NCBI GenBank assembly: GCA_023382935.1
Contig: JAHDXL010000001.1
Coordinates: forward strand, 1-64,000
Direction of reading: 5' to 3'
Length of the DNA: 64,000 nt
Source of the DNA: Phycisphaerales bacterium
Lineage (GTDB): Bacteria; Planctomycetota; Phycisphaerae; Phycisphaerales; UBA1924
Shown one piece after another: positions 27,018 to 35,181 of the stretch. The notes beneath the pieces are model-generated. The model was given only the letters and a program-made list of their open reading frames with translations. It made no database searches and was not told where the DNA came from. A program made the position numbers and the translations under genes. How positions within the stretch are numbered: position 1 is the first letter of the stretch; each line of letters starts with the position of its first letter.

Positions 27018-28649
27018 ATGTCCACTCGCAAGAGAGAATCGCTCCTCATCGGCCTGCTGGCCATCGCGGTCATCGGCTCAACCCTCGCCCTTGTTCGCCG
27101 GGGTGACGACTATGCCTTCTTTGACCCGCTGATCGACGTCAAGGCCATCATCGACCGCGCCTACGTCACCCCCGTGGATCAGGGCGAACTTCAGCAGGCC
27201 GCGATTGCCGGCATGCTCGAATTCCTCGATGACCCCTACACCGTGTACGTCCCGCCCGTCCACGCCGATGAGTTCAACAAGGAACTCTCCGGGGAGTACG
27301 TCGGCATCGGTGCCGAAGTCAGCATGATCGACGGCGTCCTGACCATCATGAACCCAATGGACGACTCCCCGGCCCTGGACGCAGGCATCCGCCCCGACGA
27401 CCGCGTCATCGCCATCGACGGCGAACCCACCCTCGGCAAGACCGCCGACCATTGCGTCTCCATCCTTCAGGGCCAGCCGAACACCCCCGTCCTACTCACC
27501 ATCGACCGCGCCGGGCAGACCCTCGAGGTCAAGGTCATCCGCCGCCAAATCAAGACGCGCGACGTCAAGGGCTTCCACCGAGACTCCGGTGATGACGGCG
27601 CCTGGCGCTTCCTCATCGACCCGCAGAGCAAACTCGCCTACGTCCGCGTCGCCCGCTTCACCGGCGAAATCACGCAGCAGGTCAAGGCAGGGCTGGACAG
27701 CGCCAAGGCCCAGGCCGGCGGCTCGCTCAACGGACTCATCCTCGACTTGCGCGATAACCCCGGTGGACGACTCGACGAAGCCATCGCCCTGGCCGACCTG
27801 TTCCTGCCGGAAGGACGCATCGTCTCCACCAAGGGGCTTCACACCAGCGAAAACGTCGCCGACGCCCGGCGAGGCCAGGCGTATGAATCAGAACCCATGA
27901 TCGTGCTGGTCAACGGGCTTTCAGCCTCGGCCAGCGAAGTCGTCGCCGGCGCCCTGGCCGACAACAACCGCGCCCTCGTCGTCGGCACCCGCACCTTCGG
28001 CAAGGGCAGCGTGCAGGGAGTCCGCTCCATTCCCTCTCAGCCCGGCGCGGTCATCAAGATCACCGAGCAGTACTACTACCTCCCCTCGGGCCGATGTCTC
28101 CACCGCACTCCCGATTCATCCGTGTGGGGCGTCGATCCGAGTCCGGGCTTCTACATCCCTCTCGACGAAAACCAGCACTTCGAAATGCGCCGCGCACGCC
28201 GCGCGCAGGAAATCCTCCGCCTTGATACGCCCGAGAGCGCTGACGATCACTGGTCCGATCCGCAGTGGATCGTCCAGACACTCCGCGACCCCCAACTCGC
28301 GCGCGCCCTCGAAGCGCTCCAGGTTCGCCTTGCCACCGCCCAGTGGCCCGCGGCCCCCGAGGGAGCCGACATGCAGAACCAGATTCAGGCCGACGAACTC
28401 GCTCGCGCCAGCCTTCAGCGCGAACGCATCATGCGCGAACTGCAACGCATCAGCCGCATCATCAACACCCTTGAAAACGGCCAAGAAGTCACCCAATCCC
28501 GCGATCTCTGGCCCGACGACGTCCAACTCACCGGTGGCATGCTCACCATCCGCGACAAGGACGGCAACCCAGTCGCCGAACTCCGAATCACCGGTGAAAA
28601 CCTCGAACGCTGGCTCATCGACGCCGACGTCGAACCAGTCTCGCGGTAG
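27018..28649 (+). CDS. S41 family C-terminal processing peptidase
   Basis: A 543-residue serine protease of the CtpA/Tsp family. One N-terminal membrane helix (LIGLLAIAVIGSTLALV) anchors it facing the periplasm. A PDZ domain lies near residues 85-175 (LSGEYVGIGAEVS, DAGIRPDDRVIAIDG). The catalytic part holds Ser304 in NGLSASASEV and Lys329 in FGKGSVQ; their spacing of 25 residues equals that of the Ser-Lys dyad in E. coli Tsp. The C-terminal 180 residues are helical and charged. It likely degrades or trims envelope proteins. No clear Shine-Dalgarno precedes the ATG. It reads towards tsaD. Confidence 0.93.
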   Translation: MSTRKRESLLIGLLAIAVIGSTLALVRRGDDYAFFDPLIDVKAIIDRAYVTPVDQGELQQAAIAGMLEFLDDPYTVYVPPVHADEFNKELSGEYVGIGAEVSMIDGVLTIMNPMDDSPALDAGIRPDDRVIAIDGEPTLGKTADHCVSILQGQPNTPVLLTIDRAGQTLEVKVIRRQIKTRDVKGFHRDSGDDGAWRFLIDPQSKLAYVRVARFTGEITQQVKAGLDSAKAQAGGSLNGLILDLRDNPGGRLDEAIALADLFLPEGRIVSTKGLHTSENVADARRGQAYESEPMIVLVNGLSASASEVVAGALADNNRALVVGTRTFGKGSVQGVRSIPSQPGAVIKITEQYYYLPSGRCLHRTPDSSVWGVDPSPGFYIPLDENQHFEMRRARRAQEILRLDTPESADDHWSDPQWIVQTLRDPQLARALEALQVRLATAQWPAAPEGADMQNQIQADELARASLQRERIMRELQRISRIINTLENGQEVTQSRDLWPDDVQLTGGMLTIRDKDGNPVAELRITGENLERWLIDADVEPVSR

Positions 28650-28752
28650 GAAGTTGCTCGTCACTGGGGCAGCCTCCTGCCGTCCGGGAGGTGGGAGGCA
28701 CCCCGCTCACCAGTAGAGAAGCCCAACGACCAATCACCGAGAAGCCCCAGCC

Positions 28753-29841
28753 TTGCACATCCTCGGCATCGAAACCTCATGCGACGAAACCGCTGCCTCC
28801 GTCGTCGTCGACGGCCGGCGCATCCTCTCCAATGTTGTCGCCAGTCAGTTCGATCTCCACGCCGAGTACGGCGGGGTGGTTCCGGAAATCGCCAGCCGCG
28901 CTCACGCAGAACGCATTCGCCCCATCATCGACGCCGCTCTCGCGCAGGCCTGTGTCTCCTACGCCGACCTCCACGCCGTCGCTGTCGGGCATCGCCCCGG
29001 ACTGATCGGCTCGCTGCTCGTCGGCGTCGCGGCCGCGAAGGCTCTCGCATGGGCGCTGTCCATCCCCCTCGTCGGCGTCGATCACCTTCAAGCCCACCTC
29101 TACGCGGCCGCCATCGGCCACGACTCCGAAGACCAGAACCCCATCGCCGCTTGTTACCCCGCGCTCGGCCTGGTCGTCAGCGGTGGGCACACCGCGATGT
29201 ACCACTGCCAGACGCCGACGCAGACCCATCGCCTTGGCGGCACCATCGACGACGCGGTCGGCGAGGCCTTTGACAAAGTCGCCACAATTCTCGGTCTGCC
29301 CCACCCGGGCGGGCCTGCCATTGACGCGCTTGCCGGCGAACCCGACGCCGACGACCGCGCCTTCGACTTCCCCGTCTCCCGGCTCGACCGCGATTCGCTC
29401 GATTTCTCCTTCTCCGGCCTCAAGACCGCAGTTCTCTACGCCGTCCGCGGCAACCCGCGCCCGCGCGAACTCGGCGGTGGCTTCGAGCGCGACCACACTG
29501 GCCTCTCCCACGCTCAGAAACGCGATGTGGCCGCCTCTTTCCAACGCGCAGCCTGCCGCGCCATCATCATCAAACTCGAACGCGCTCTCGATGACCTCGC
29601 ACGCGGAGAGAACACCCGCGCCGTCCGCTCCATCCTCGTCGGCGGCGGCGTCTCGGCCAACTCGCGCCTTCGCCGCGAAATCACCGTCCTCGGCCACGCA
29701 CGCAATCTCGACGTTCGCATGCCACCCATGGCCCTGTGCGTCGACAACGCCGCCATGATCGCCTCGCTGGCTCACCACCAACTGGCCGCTCACGGCCCCG
29801 ACGACTTGACTCTGACGGCCGTGCCCACCACCGGGGCCTGA
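28753..29841 (+). CDS. tsaD: tRNA N6-threonylcarbamoyladenosine synthase subunit TsaD
   Basis: A 362-residue Kae1/TsaD protein that transfers threonylcarbamoyl to A37 of tRNAs reading ANN codons, together with TsaB, TsaE and TsaC, none of which is in the window. The signature HILGIETSCDETAASVV opens the protein. The metal ligands His111 and His115 lie in VDHLQAHLYAA, at the same numbering as in E. coli. GGTIDDAVGEAFDKVA and SILVGGGVSANSRLR complete the nucleotide site. Translation starts at a TTG at 28753, which is the only start that keeps the full N-terminal motif. It has no strong ribosome-binding site. It lies 103 bases after the S41 protease gene and may be co-transcribed with it. Confidence 0.96.
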   Translation: MHILGIETSCDETAASVVVDGRRILSNVVASQFDLHAEYGGVVPEIASRAHAERIRPIIDAALAQACVSYADLHAVAVGHRPGLIGSLLVGVAAAKALAWALSIPLVGVDHLQAHLYAAAIGHDSEDQNPIAACYPALGLVVSGGHTAMYHCQTPTQTHRLGGTIDDAVGEAFDKVATILGLPHPGGPAIDALAGEPDADDRAFDFPVSRLDRDSLDFSFSGLKTAVLYAVRGNPRPRELGGGFERDHTGLSHAQKRDVAASFQRAACRAIIIKLERALDDLARGENTRAVRSILVGGGVSANSRLRREITVLGHARNLDVRMPPMALCVDNAAMIASLAHHQLAAHGPDDLTLTAVPTTGA

Positions 29842-29856
29842 ACACGCAGCGTCGGC

Positions 29857-30891
29857 TCAAGCCGGAGGCAGAGGCCCACTCACCACGTCCACCTGCATGT
29901 GCGGATAGCCCGGATCAGTGTCCTCGATCATGATGTGCAGGAAAGGCAGCACCGTGTCGTCCGGCCACACCGCGCCGGCGACCAGCCCGCTGTCAAACCT
30001 CACACGCCGGGCCGCCGCGAAACCCAGCGACGTCCGCACCCCCAGTTCGGCCTGCATGCGCCCCAGCGAAACGCCCGCCCCCGTCGCTGCGACGTGCTGA
30101 TAGCAGCCCCCGCCGTTCAAAACAACGAACGGCTCGGCGTTCGATGGCGTTCCGCCAGCCCACTGAATGGCGACCTTGGCCCATTCGCTCAGCCCTCGCA
30201 CAGACTGCGTCCCGGGTTCAATGGGCAGGTTGATCATCCGGCTTGGTCCGCCCAGCGGCACCAAAATCACCGGCCCCAGCGGCGAAGCCTGGAAATAGAA
30301 CGCAGCCGCGTTGCCCAGCACATAGACATGCTGCTCGGGCAAAGGCACCGGCGAGGCGACCACCCGGAAGTGACGACGCTCGCAAGGTTCCACGTTGGTC
30401 ACCTCATGCACCTCGATGTCGATCGCAGGCCAAACCGAACCACGCGGAACTAGGCCACTATCGAATCGCACCGCCTCATCCCCGACCCGCAGATCCAGCA
30501 CCAACTGGTGACCCAGCACCGGGAGCATGCCCACCGAACGGGTCAGGACATAGAACCCGCCCCCGGTGATCAGCACGTCGTCGCTCACGCGCTGACGCTC
30601 CGGAGGCGTGAGCAACCAGTTCACATCACTCACCCGCAGCGCATGCGCCGCGTTCGAATTCGTGTTCGGCCAGACTGACATCTGCAGCGTGCCCCGCACC
30701 AGTTCGCTCTGGCTGGGAAGGTGATCGCAAGCCACCGGCTCGGTTCGATAACTCGAGGCAAAATCAAGCCGCATGAGCGTCGCGGCACGCATATTGCCCG
30801 CGCTTCCCAACTCGGTTGGCTGCGCCAAGCCCGCGCCGGTCATCATCAGCGTGCCCGCCAGCCCGATCCATTGTGCCGCGTGCCTGAACAT
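29857..30891 (-). CDS. Secreted hypothetical protein
   Basis: A 344-residue exported protein of unknown function. A strong site (GGAGGGAG) precedes the ATG, and the N-terminus is a signal peptide ending near TGAGLAQP. The rest is predicted to be mainly beta strands. Two segments resemble each other: FDSGLVPRGSVWPAIDIEVHE near residues 140-160, and FDSGLVAGAVWPDD followed by FLHIMIEDTDP near the C-terminus. This hints at two copies of a domain, each ending in a short Asp-rich strand. No enzyme motif is seen. It converges with tsaD, with 15 bases between the stops. Confidence 0.75.
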   Translation of the reverse strand: MFRHAAQWIGLAGTLMMTGAGLAQPTELGSAGNMRAATLMRLDFASSYRTEPVACDHLPSQSELVRGTLQMSVWPNTNSNAAHALRVSDVNWLLTPPERQRVSDDVLITGGGFYVLTRSVGMLPVLGHQLVLDLRVGDEAVRFDSGLVPRGSVWPAIDIEVHEVTNVEPCERRHFRVVASPVPLPEQHVYVLGNAAAFYFQASPLGPVILVPLGGPSRMINLPIEPGTQSVRGLSEWAKVAIQWAGGTPSNAEPFVVLNGGGCYQHVAATGAGVSLGRMQAELGVRTSLGFAAARRVRFDSGLVAGAVWPDDTVLPFLHIMIEDTDPGYPHMQVDVVSGPLPPA

Positions 30892-31074
30892 GGCTCCCTC
30901 CGTTCTTCCGGCTCTCGTTCTGACGCCGCCCGACGGACCGCCAGAAGCCCGCGGGCGCTCCCGTAGCGCCCAACCTACAAATCAGGCCTGCTTCGATCAA
31001 TCCCCCCGAAGCGGGACTCGACCATCAGGTCTCTGGATTCTCCCGCTTGAAACTCCGTTCTGGGCCCGGCTCAC

Positions 31075-31086
31075 TACACTCGATCC
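31075..31086 (+). promoter_or_regulatory. -10 hexamer of probable leaderless promoter (HExxH protease)
   Basis: TACACT at 31075-31080 plus CGATCC runs directly into the ATG at 31087. There is no Shine-Dalgarno. The 12 bases are the same as those at 17407-17418 before the DUF4011 helicase gene. Confidence 0.6.
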
Positions 31087-31860
31087 ATGCACGGCCCAAC
31101 CATTGCCGCTTTCCTCGCCGTCTCGATGGCACTGCACTCAGCCCCACGGCTCCCCGTACCCCACCCGGACCCCGCGCCATCCAGTCCACCCGCCCACCGC
31201 CTCCCCGAGCAGATTGCCGATTACGAGTCCCGCACACTCGCCGGCTTTCCCCTCCAGATCAACAGGGCCCTCATGGAGCACGACCCCGCGCTGCTCGAAA
31301 CCGTCCTCGTCATGCTCGAATCCGACCTGCGCATGATGCAGCACTCGCTCCCACGACCTGCGTTCCTGCGCCTCCAGTCCACCACCATCTGGATCGAACT
31401 CCAGGGCGCCGTGGTCAACCCCGGCATGTCCGGCCGCGGCATGTGCTATCACGCCTCACGCGCGTGGGTCACCTCCGCCGGCCTGCTGCCGGAAAAGGCT
31501 GGAGGCGTCGAGATCTGCCGAGCCCAGGACTTCATGGACTGGCGCCGCAACCAGCCCTTCATGACCCTCCACGAGTTCGCCCACGCCTGGCACCACATCA
31601 TCGGCGTCGACAACCCGGAGATCCGCGCCGCCTACGAACACGCCCGTGATGCCGGCCTCTACGACCAGGTCATGCACAACATGCAGACTGACCCCGTCAG
31701 GGCTTATGCCATGAACAACCCCACCGAATACTTCGCCGAACTCACGGAGGCCTACTTCGGCCTGAACGACTTTGAGCCATTCACCCGCAACCAACTCGCC
31801 GGCATGGACCCGCAAGGCCTGGCCGTCGTCGCCAAGTGGTGGAACAAAGAAGTCCCATGA
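31087..31860 (+). CDS. Putative secreted HExxH zinc metallopeptidase
   Basis: A 257-residue protein with a weak signal peptide (MHGPTIAAFLAVSMALHSA). The zinc motif HEFAH is at residues 162-166, in LHEFAHAWHH. Downstream, NPTEYFAELTEAYFG offers Glu214 or Glu218 as the third ligand, which is the gluzincin-type layout. The end, PQGLAVVAKWWN, is conserved-looking. This pattern resembles the catalytic domains of ATLF-like and related small metallopeptidases. The substrate is unknown. It is monocistronic. The start has no ribosome-binding site but has a TACACT hexamer 6 nt upstream. Confidence 0.8.
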   Translation: MHGPTIAAFLAVSMALHSAPRLPVPHPDPAPSSPPAHRLPEQIADYESRTLAGFPLQINRALMEHDPALLETVLVMLESDLRMMQHSLPRPAFLRLQSTTIWIELQGAVVNPGMSGRGMCYHASRAWVTSAGLLPEKAGGVEICRAQDFMDWRRNQPFMTLHEFAHAWHHIIGVDNPEIRAAYEHARDAGLYDQVMHNMQTDPVRAYAMNNPTEYFAELTEAYFGLNDFEPFTRNQLAGMDPQGLAVVAKWWNKEVP

Positions 31861-31885
31861 AGCAGGACCAGCCCGCACCGCCCCT

Positions 31886-32092
31886 TCATGGGTTTTCCCA
31901 ATCCTCGCGCCCAAAGCCCGACGCCTCGTCGCCACCAGCGGTTCCTCTCACTCCGGCAGTCTGAACCCCCATCTCCGCACTCGCCCCCGACCCCGAACTC
32001 GTGACCGGGGCGGTGCGGCCACTGCGGATGCCTTCGCATCGCATGGCGGCTTGGCCGTAATTGTCGAGCACCGCGCGCACGTCGGTGGGCAT
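31886..32092 (-). CDS. Possible small hypothetical protein
   Basis: A 68-residue reading frame beginning MPTDVRAVLDNYGQAAMRCE. It has GC-rich third positions but no ribosome-binding site or known family. It starts 78 bases after the stop of the small gene at 32170-32475 on the same strand. It is the only frame with any coding character in 31861-32169. It may equally be chance. Confidence 0.25.
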   Translation of the reverse strand: MPTDVRAVLDNYGQAAMRCEGIRSGRTAPVTSSGSGASAEMGVQTAGVRGTAGGDEASGFGREDWENP

Positions 32093-32169
32093 GGGCGGAA
32101 GGCCGAGCGGCGGCGATGTCAGATCACTACTCTTCTCTTCGGCTCTTGCGATGCTCGTGATTGCCTCGG

Positions 32170-32475
32170 CTACCCCGCCCTCATCTGCCCATCCAATCCC
32201 TTCACCAACCGTCGCAACTGGGACAGGTCAAAACGGCGCGGCAACTCCGGCCCCAGCGAGATCGCCCCCACCCGCACCGCTCGTTCGACCACGCGCGACG
32301 GCGGCTCCACGCCTCCGCACCAATGCTCATAGTCATGATGGCTCAGCGTCACCTCGTGCTCGCTGACGCGCCCATCGCCCCACCACACGCTCAGTGCATA
32401 GGACCAACCGCGAGCCTCTTCACGCTCAGGCCCCACGCGCACCCCCTCTACCCGATGCGACTCGACCTCCGACAT
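32170..32475 (-). CDS. Small conserved-type hypothetical protein
   Basis: A 101-residue protein. Its middle and end (EVTLSHHDYEHWCGG, then VEPPSRVVERAVR and LPRRFDLSQLRRLVKGLD) follow the pattern of a widespread small bacterial family of unknown function, in which a strand reading V-x-L-x-x-x-D-Y precedes a helix and a final RRFDLxxI segment. I infer membership from memory of that pattern only. It starts divergently from the MacB-like permease gene with only 22 bases between the start codons. A TAGACT hexamer lies 6 nt before its ATG, and there is no Shine-Dalgarno. The shared promoter supports it being a real gene. Confidence 0.65.
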   Translation of the reverse strand: MSEVESHRVEGVRVGPEREEARGWSYALSVWWGDGRVSEHEVTLSHHDYEHWCGGVEPPSRVVERAVRVGAISLGPELPRRFDLSQLRRLVKGLDGQMRAG

Positions 32476-32497
32476 TCTGTCAGTCTACCCTACCTGC
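32476..32497. promoter_or_regulatory. 22-bp divergent leaderless promoter pair
   Basis: The whole space between two divergent start codons holds TAGACT on the minus strand (32487-32482), 6 nt before the ATG at 32475. On the plus strand it holds TACCCT (32486-32491), 6 nt before the GTG at 32498. The two hexamers share two base pairs. Neither gene has a Shine-Dalgarno. Confidence 0.6.
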
Positions 32498-33829
32498 GTG
32501 ACCTTCCTCCTCGAGACCGTCAAACTCGGCCTGGCGAACCTCCGCCTCCAGATGCTGCGCAGCATCCTGACCGCGCTGGGCATCATCTTCGGCGTCGCCG
32601 CCGTCATCACCATGGTCGCCATCGGCGAAGGCTCTACCCAGGAGGCCCTACGGCAGATCGAGGCCTTGGGCGCCCGCAACATCATCGTCCGCAGCCAGCC
32701 CCCGCCCGAGAGCCAGAACCAGCAGGGCGGCACGCAGCGCAGTTTCGTCAACACCTACGGCATCACCTTCGCCGATTACGACGTCATCAAGGCCAACTTC
32801 CCGGATGCGGACCACATCGTTCCCCTCAAGGAAGTCGGCGGCGAAATCCTCCGCCAAGGCCTGCGCAAGACCAGCCAGACCTTTGGCACCACGCCCGACC
32901 TCCTCGAAGTGGCGCGCCTGCGCATCGACCGGGGCCGGTATCTGACCGAAGGCGATCTCGAACAGAGCGCCGTCGTCTGCGTCATCGGACACGAGGTCGC
33001 CAAGGAGTTCTTCCCACTCGAAGATCCGCTCGGCAAGACCCTGCGCGTCGACGATACGGCCCTGACCGTCGTCGGCGTCCTCGCGCCCGTCGGACTCTCC
33101 GGCGGCGCGGGGGCCGCGCTGGTCGGACGGGACCTCAATCTCGACATCCACATCCCTCTCACCACCGCCCGCGCGGTCTTCGGCGACATCGTCATCCGGC
33201 GCTCGTCCGGCTCCTTTCAGGGCAACGAGGTCCAGTTGAGCGAAGTCTACATCGAGTGCCCCGAGCGTGACCGGGTCGTCACCGACTCCGAACGCCTCAG
33301 ACGCGTCATGGATGTGCGCCATCCCGCTTTGACCGACATTGGCATGATCGTGCCCTACGAACTGCTCGAAAATGCACGCCGTCGCGCCATGATGGGCCAG
33401 ATCGTCTCCGGCGCCGTCGCCGCCATTGCCCTGCTCGTCGGCGGCATTGGCATCATGAACATCATGCTGGCCAACGTCACCGAGCGCACCCGCGAAATCG
33501 GCATCCGCCGCGCCCTGGGCGCCACACGCAAACACATCATCGCCCAGTTTCTCGTCGAGACCAGCGTCCTCAGTTGCATCGGCGGGCTGCTCGGCGTCGG
33601 ACTGGGAGTCGGGCTTTCACTGGCGCTCGACTCGCTCGTGCCCCTGCTGCCCGCGGCCCCGCTGGTCGGAAAGTTCATTCCCCCCGATGCCGCGCTGCCC
33701 ACGCTGGTCACCGGCTGGTCGATCATCGTTGCCTTCGTCGTCGCCGCACTCACCGGGCTGATCTTCGGCATCTATCCTGCCCGCAAGGCCGCCCTGCAAG
33801 ATCCCATCGTCGCCCTGCGCCACGACTGA
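32498..33829 (+). CDS. ABC transporter permease, MacB/FtsX type
   Basis: A 443-residue inner-membrane permease of the MacB type. It has one helix near residues 20-42 (ILTALGIIFGVAAVITMVAI), a large periplasmic domain to about residue 290, then three helices containing the FtsX-family signature GGIGIMNIMLANVTERTREIGIRRALGA. It ends with GIYPARKAALQDPIVALRH, which is typical of the family. Such permeases work as dimers with a LolD-like ATPase to export lipoproteins, peptides or antibiotics. No ATPase or membrane-fusion partner is adjacent. The start is a GTG with a TACCCT hexamer 6 nt upstream, so it is probably leaderless. Confidence 0.93.
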   Translation: MTFLLETVKLGLANLRLQMLRSILTALGIIFGVAAVITMVAIGEGSTQEALRQIEALGARNIIVRSQPPPESQNQQGGTQRSFVNTYGITFADYDVIKANFPDADHIVPLKEVGGEILRQGLRKTSQTFGTTPDLLEVARLRIDRGRYLTEGDLEQSAVVCVIGHEVAKEFFPLEDPLGKTLRVDDTALTVVGVLAPVGLSGGAGAALVGRDLNLDIHIPLTTARAVFGDIVIRRSSGSFQGNEVQLSEVYIECPERDRVVTDSERLRRVMDVRHPALTDIGMIVPYELLENARRRAMMGQIVSGAVAAIALLVGGIGIMNIMLANVTERTREIGIRRALGATRKHIIAQFLVETSVLSCIGGLLGVGLGVGLSLALDSLVPLLPAAPLVGKFIPPDAALPTLVTGWSIIVAFVVAALTGLIFGIYPARKAALQDPIVALRHD

Positions 33830-33863
33830 GCCTCCGGGCAAGCGCCCCGACCGCCCGGCCTGC

Positions 33864-35174
33864 TCACGTCGCGTCCAGCCCCAGCCGTTTCATCGGCACC
33901 GTGCCATCCACGTGCACGGGCACGCATCCACGCGAGCGCAGAAAATCGATCGATGCCCGCAAGTCCGCCGGCAACGGCGCGACGAACGTCATCGCCTTTC
34001 CGCTGATCGGATGCTCGAAACTCAGCAACGCCGCATGCAGCGCCTGACGCGCGATCAGTGTTGCCCCGCGATCATCAGCCAGTGCTCGCCCGCCGTACAT
34101 GTCGTCGCCCACGATCGCCCAGCCGTGGTGCGACAGGTGCACCCGGATCTGATGCGTCCGCCCCGTCTTCAACTCCAGTTCGACAAGCGTGTAGCGGCCG
34201 GGCGACGGGGCGCCCGAGCGACGAAGCCACGCAGCAGACTCTGCTTGGCCCCAGCCCCCCGGCAGCCTCCCTTTCATGCTTGCTCTCTCCGCTCTCTCGT
34301 TCACCTCCGCGTTCTCCACTTGGCCGCTTGGCCCCTCTGTCGCCTCCACCTGCTCCCCGTATCGCTCGCGCACCCGCGCGATGGTCACGCTCGGCTTGCC
34401 CAAATCGTCGTGCCGCACCACGTACTTTTCGCGATACCCCTTCTCACGCGAAGGGTGCGGACCGATCGGCAAGTCGATCACCTGCCCCTCCGGCTCCACG
34501 CGCCCGTGCACCAGCGCCAGGTACCGCTTGTCCACCGACCTCATCTCGAACTGACGCCCGAGTTTCCAGTGCGCCTCGTCCGTCTTGGCGAACACGATGC
34601 ACCCCGTCGTGTTGCGGTCCAGCCGATGCACCACCCCGGGGCGCGCAAACTCCCGCCCCACGCCCGACAGCGCCCCGCCCGACACGTTCTGAAAGTGCCA
34701 GGCCAGCCCATTGATCAGCGTGCCTGACAACTCCGACCGCGCCGGGTGCACGATCACGTCCGCCCGCTTGTTCAGCACGATCAGGTGCTCGTCCTCGAAC
34801 ATGACCTCCAGCGGCATCTCCTCCGGCTGAATCTCCGTCGACGGCGGCGGGGGAATCACCACCTCCACCACGTCGTTCAGCCGCAACTTCGTCGATGCCT
34901 TGCCCACCCGTCCGTTGACTGTGACCCCGCCCTCGTCGATCAGCCGCTGCAACTGCGTGCGGCTCATGAATGTCACCCGGCTGGTCAGATAGCGATCCAG
35001 ACGCGACCCCACGTCACGCTGCAACTCGAATCGCACCGTGCCCAGTTGTTCTTCGTCGCTGCCCTCGGCCGAGGCACGCTCATACCACTCGCGCAGAGCC
35101 TCCGGATCGACCTTGCCTCCGGGCAGGATCAGGCGGTTCGATGGATGTGGCCGATCCTGTTCGTCGGCACTCAT
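33864..35174 (-). CDS. RluA family pseudouridine synthase
   Basis: A 436-residue RluA/RluD-type 23S rRNA pseudouridine synthase. An S4 RNA-binding domain lies near residues 65-125 (SRTQLQRLIDEGGVTVNGRVG), and the catalytic motif HRLDRNTTGC carries the nucleophilic Asp. RTHQIRVHLSHHGWAIVGD closes the active site. It is about 100 residues longer than E. coli RluD. About 50 extra residues of low complexity sit between VTIARVRERYGEQVE and YTLVELELKTGRTHQ. The ATG at 35174 is chosen because it lies 8 bases after the TPR-like gene upstream, and it is probably coupled to it. Confidence 0.93.
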   Translation of the reverse strand: MSADEQDRPHPSNRLILPGGKVDPEALREWYERASAEGSDEEQLGTVRFELQRDVGSRLDRYLTSRVTFMSRTQLQRLIDEGGVTVNGRVGKASTKLRLNDVVEVVIPPPPSTEIQPEEMPLEVMFEDEHLIVLNKRADVIVHPARSELSGTLINGLAWHFQNVSGGALSGVGREFARPGVVHRLDRNTTGCIVFAKTDEAHWKLGRQFEMRSVDKRYLALVHGRVEPEGQVIDLPIGPHPSREKGYREKYVVRHDDLGKPSVTIARVRERYGEQVEATEGPSGQVENAEVNERAERASMKGRLPGGWGQAESAAWLRRSGAPSPGRYTLVELELKTGRTHQIRVHLSHHGWAIVGDDMYGGRALADDRGATLIARQALHAALLSFEHPISGKAMTFVAPLPADLRASIDFLRSRGCVPVHVDGTVPMKRLGLDAT

Positions 35175-35181
35175 GCCGGGC

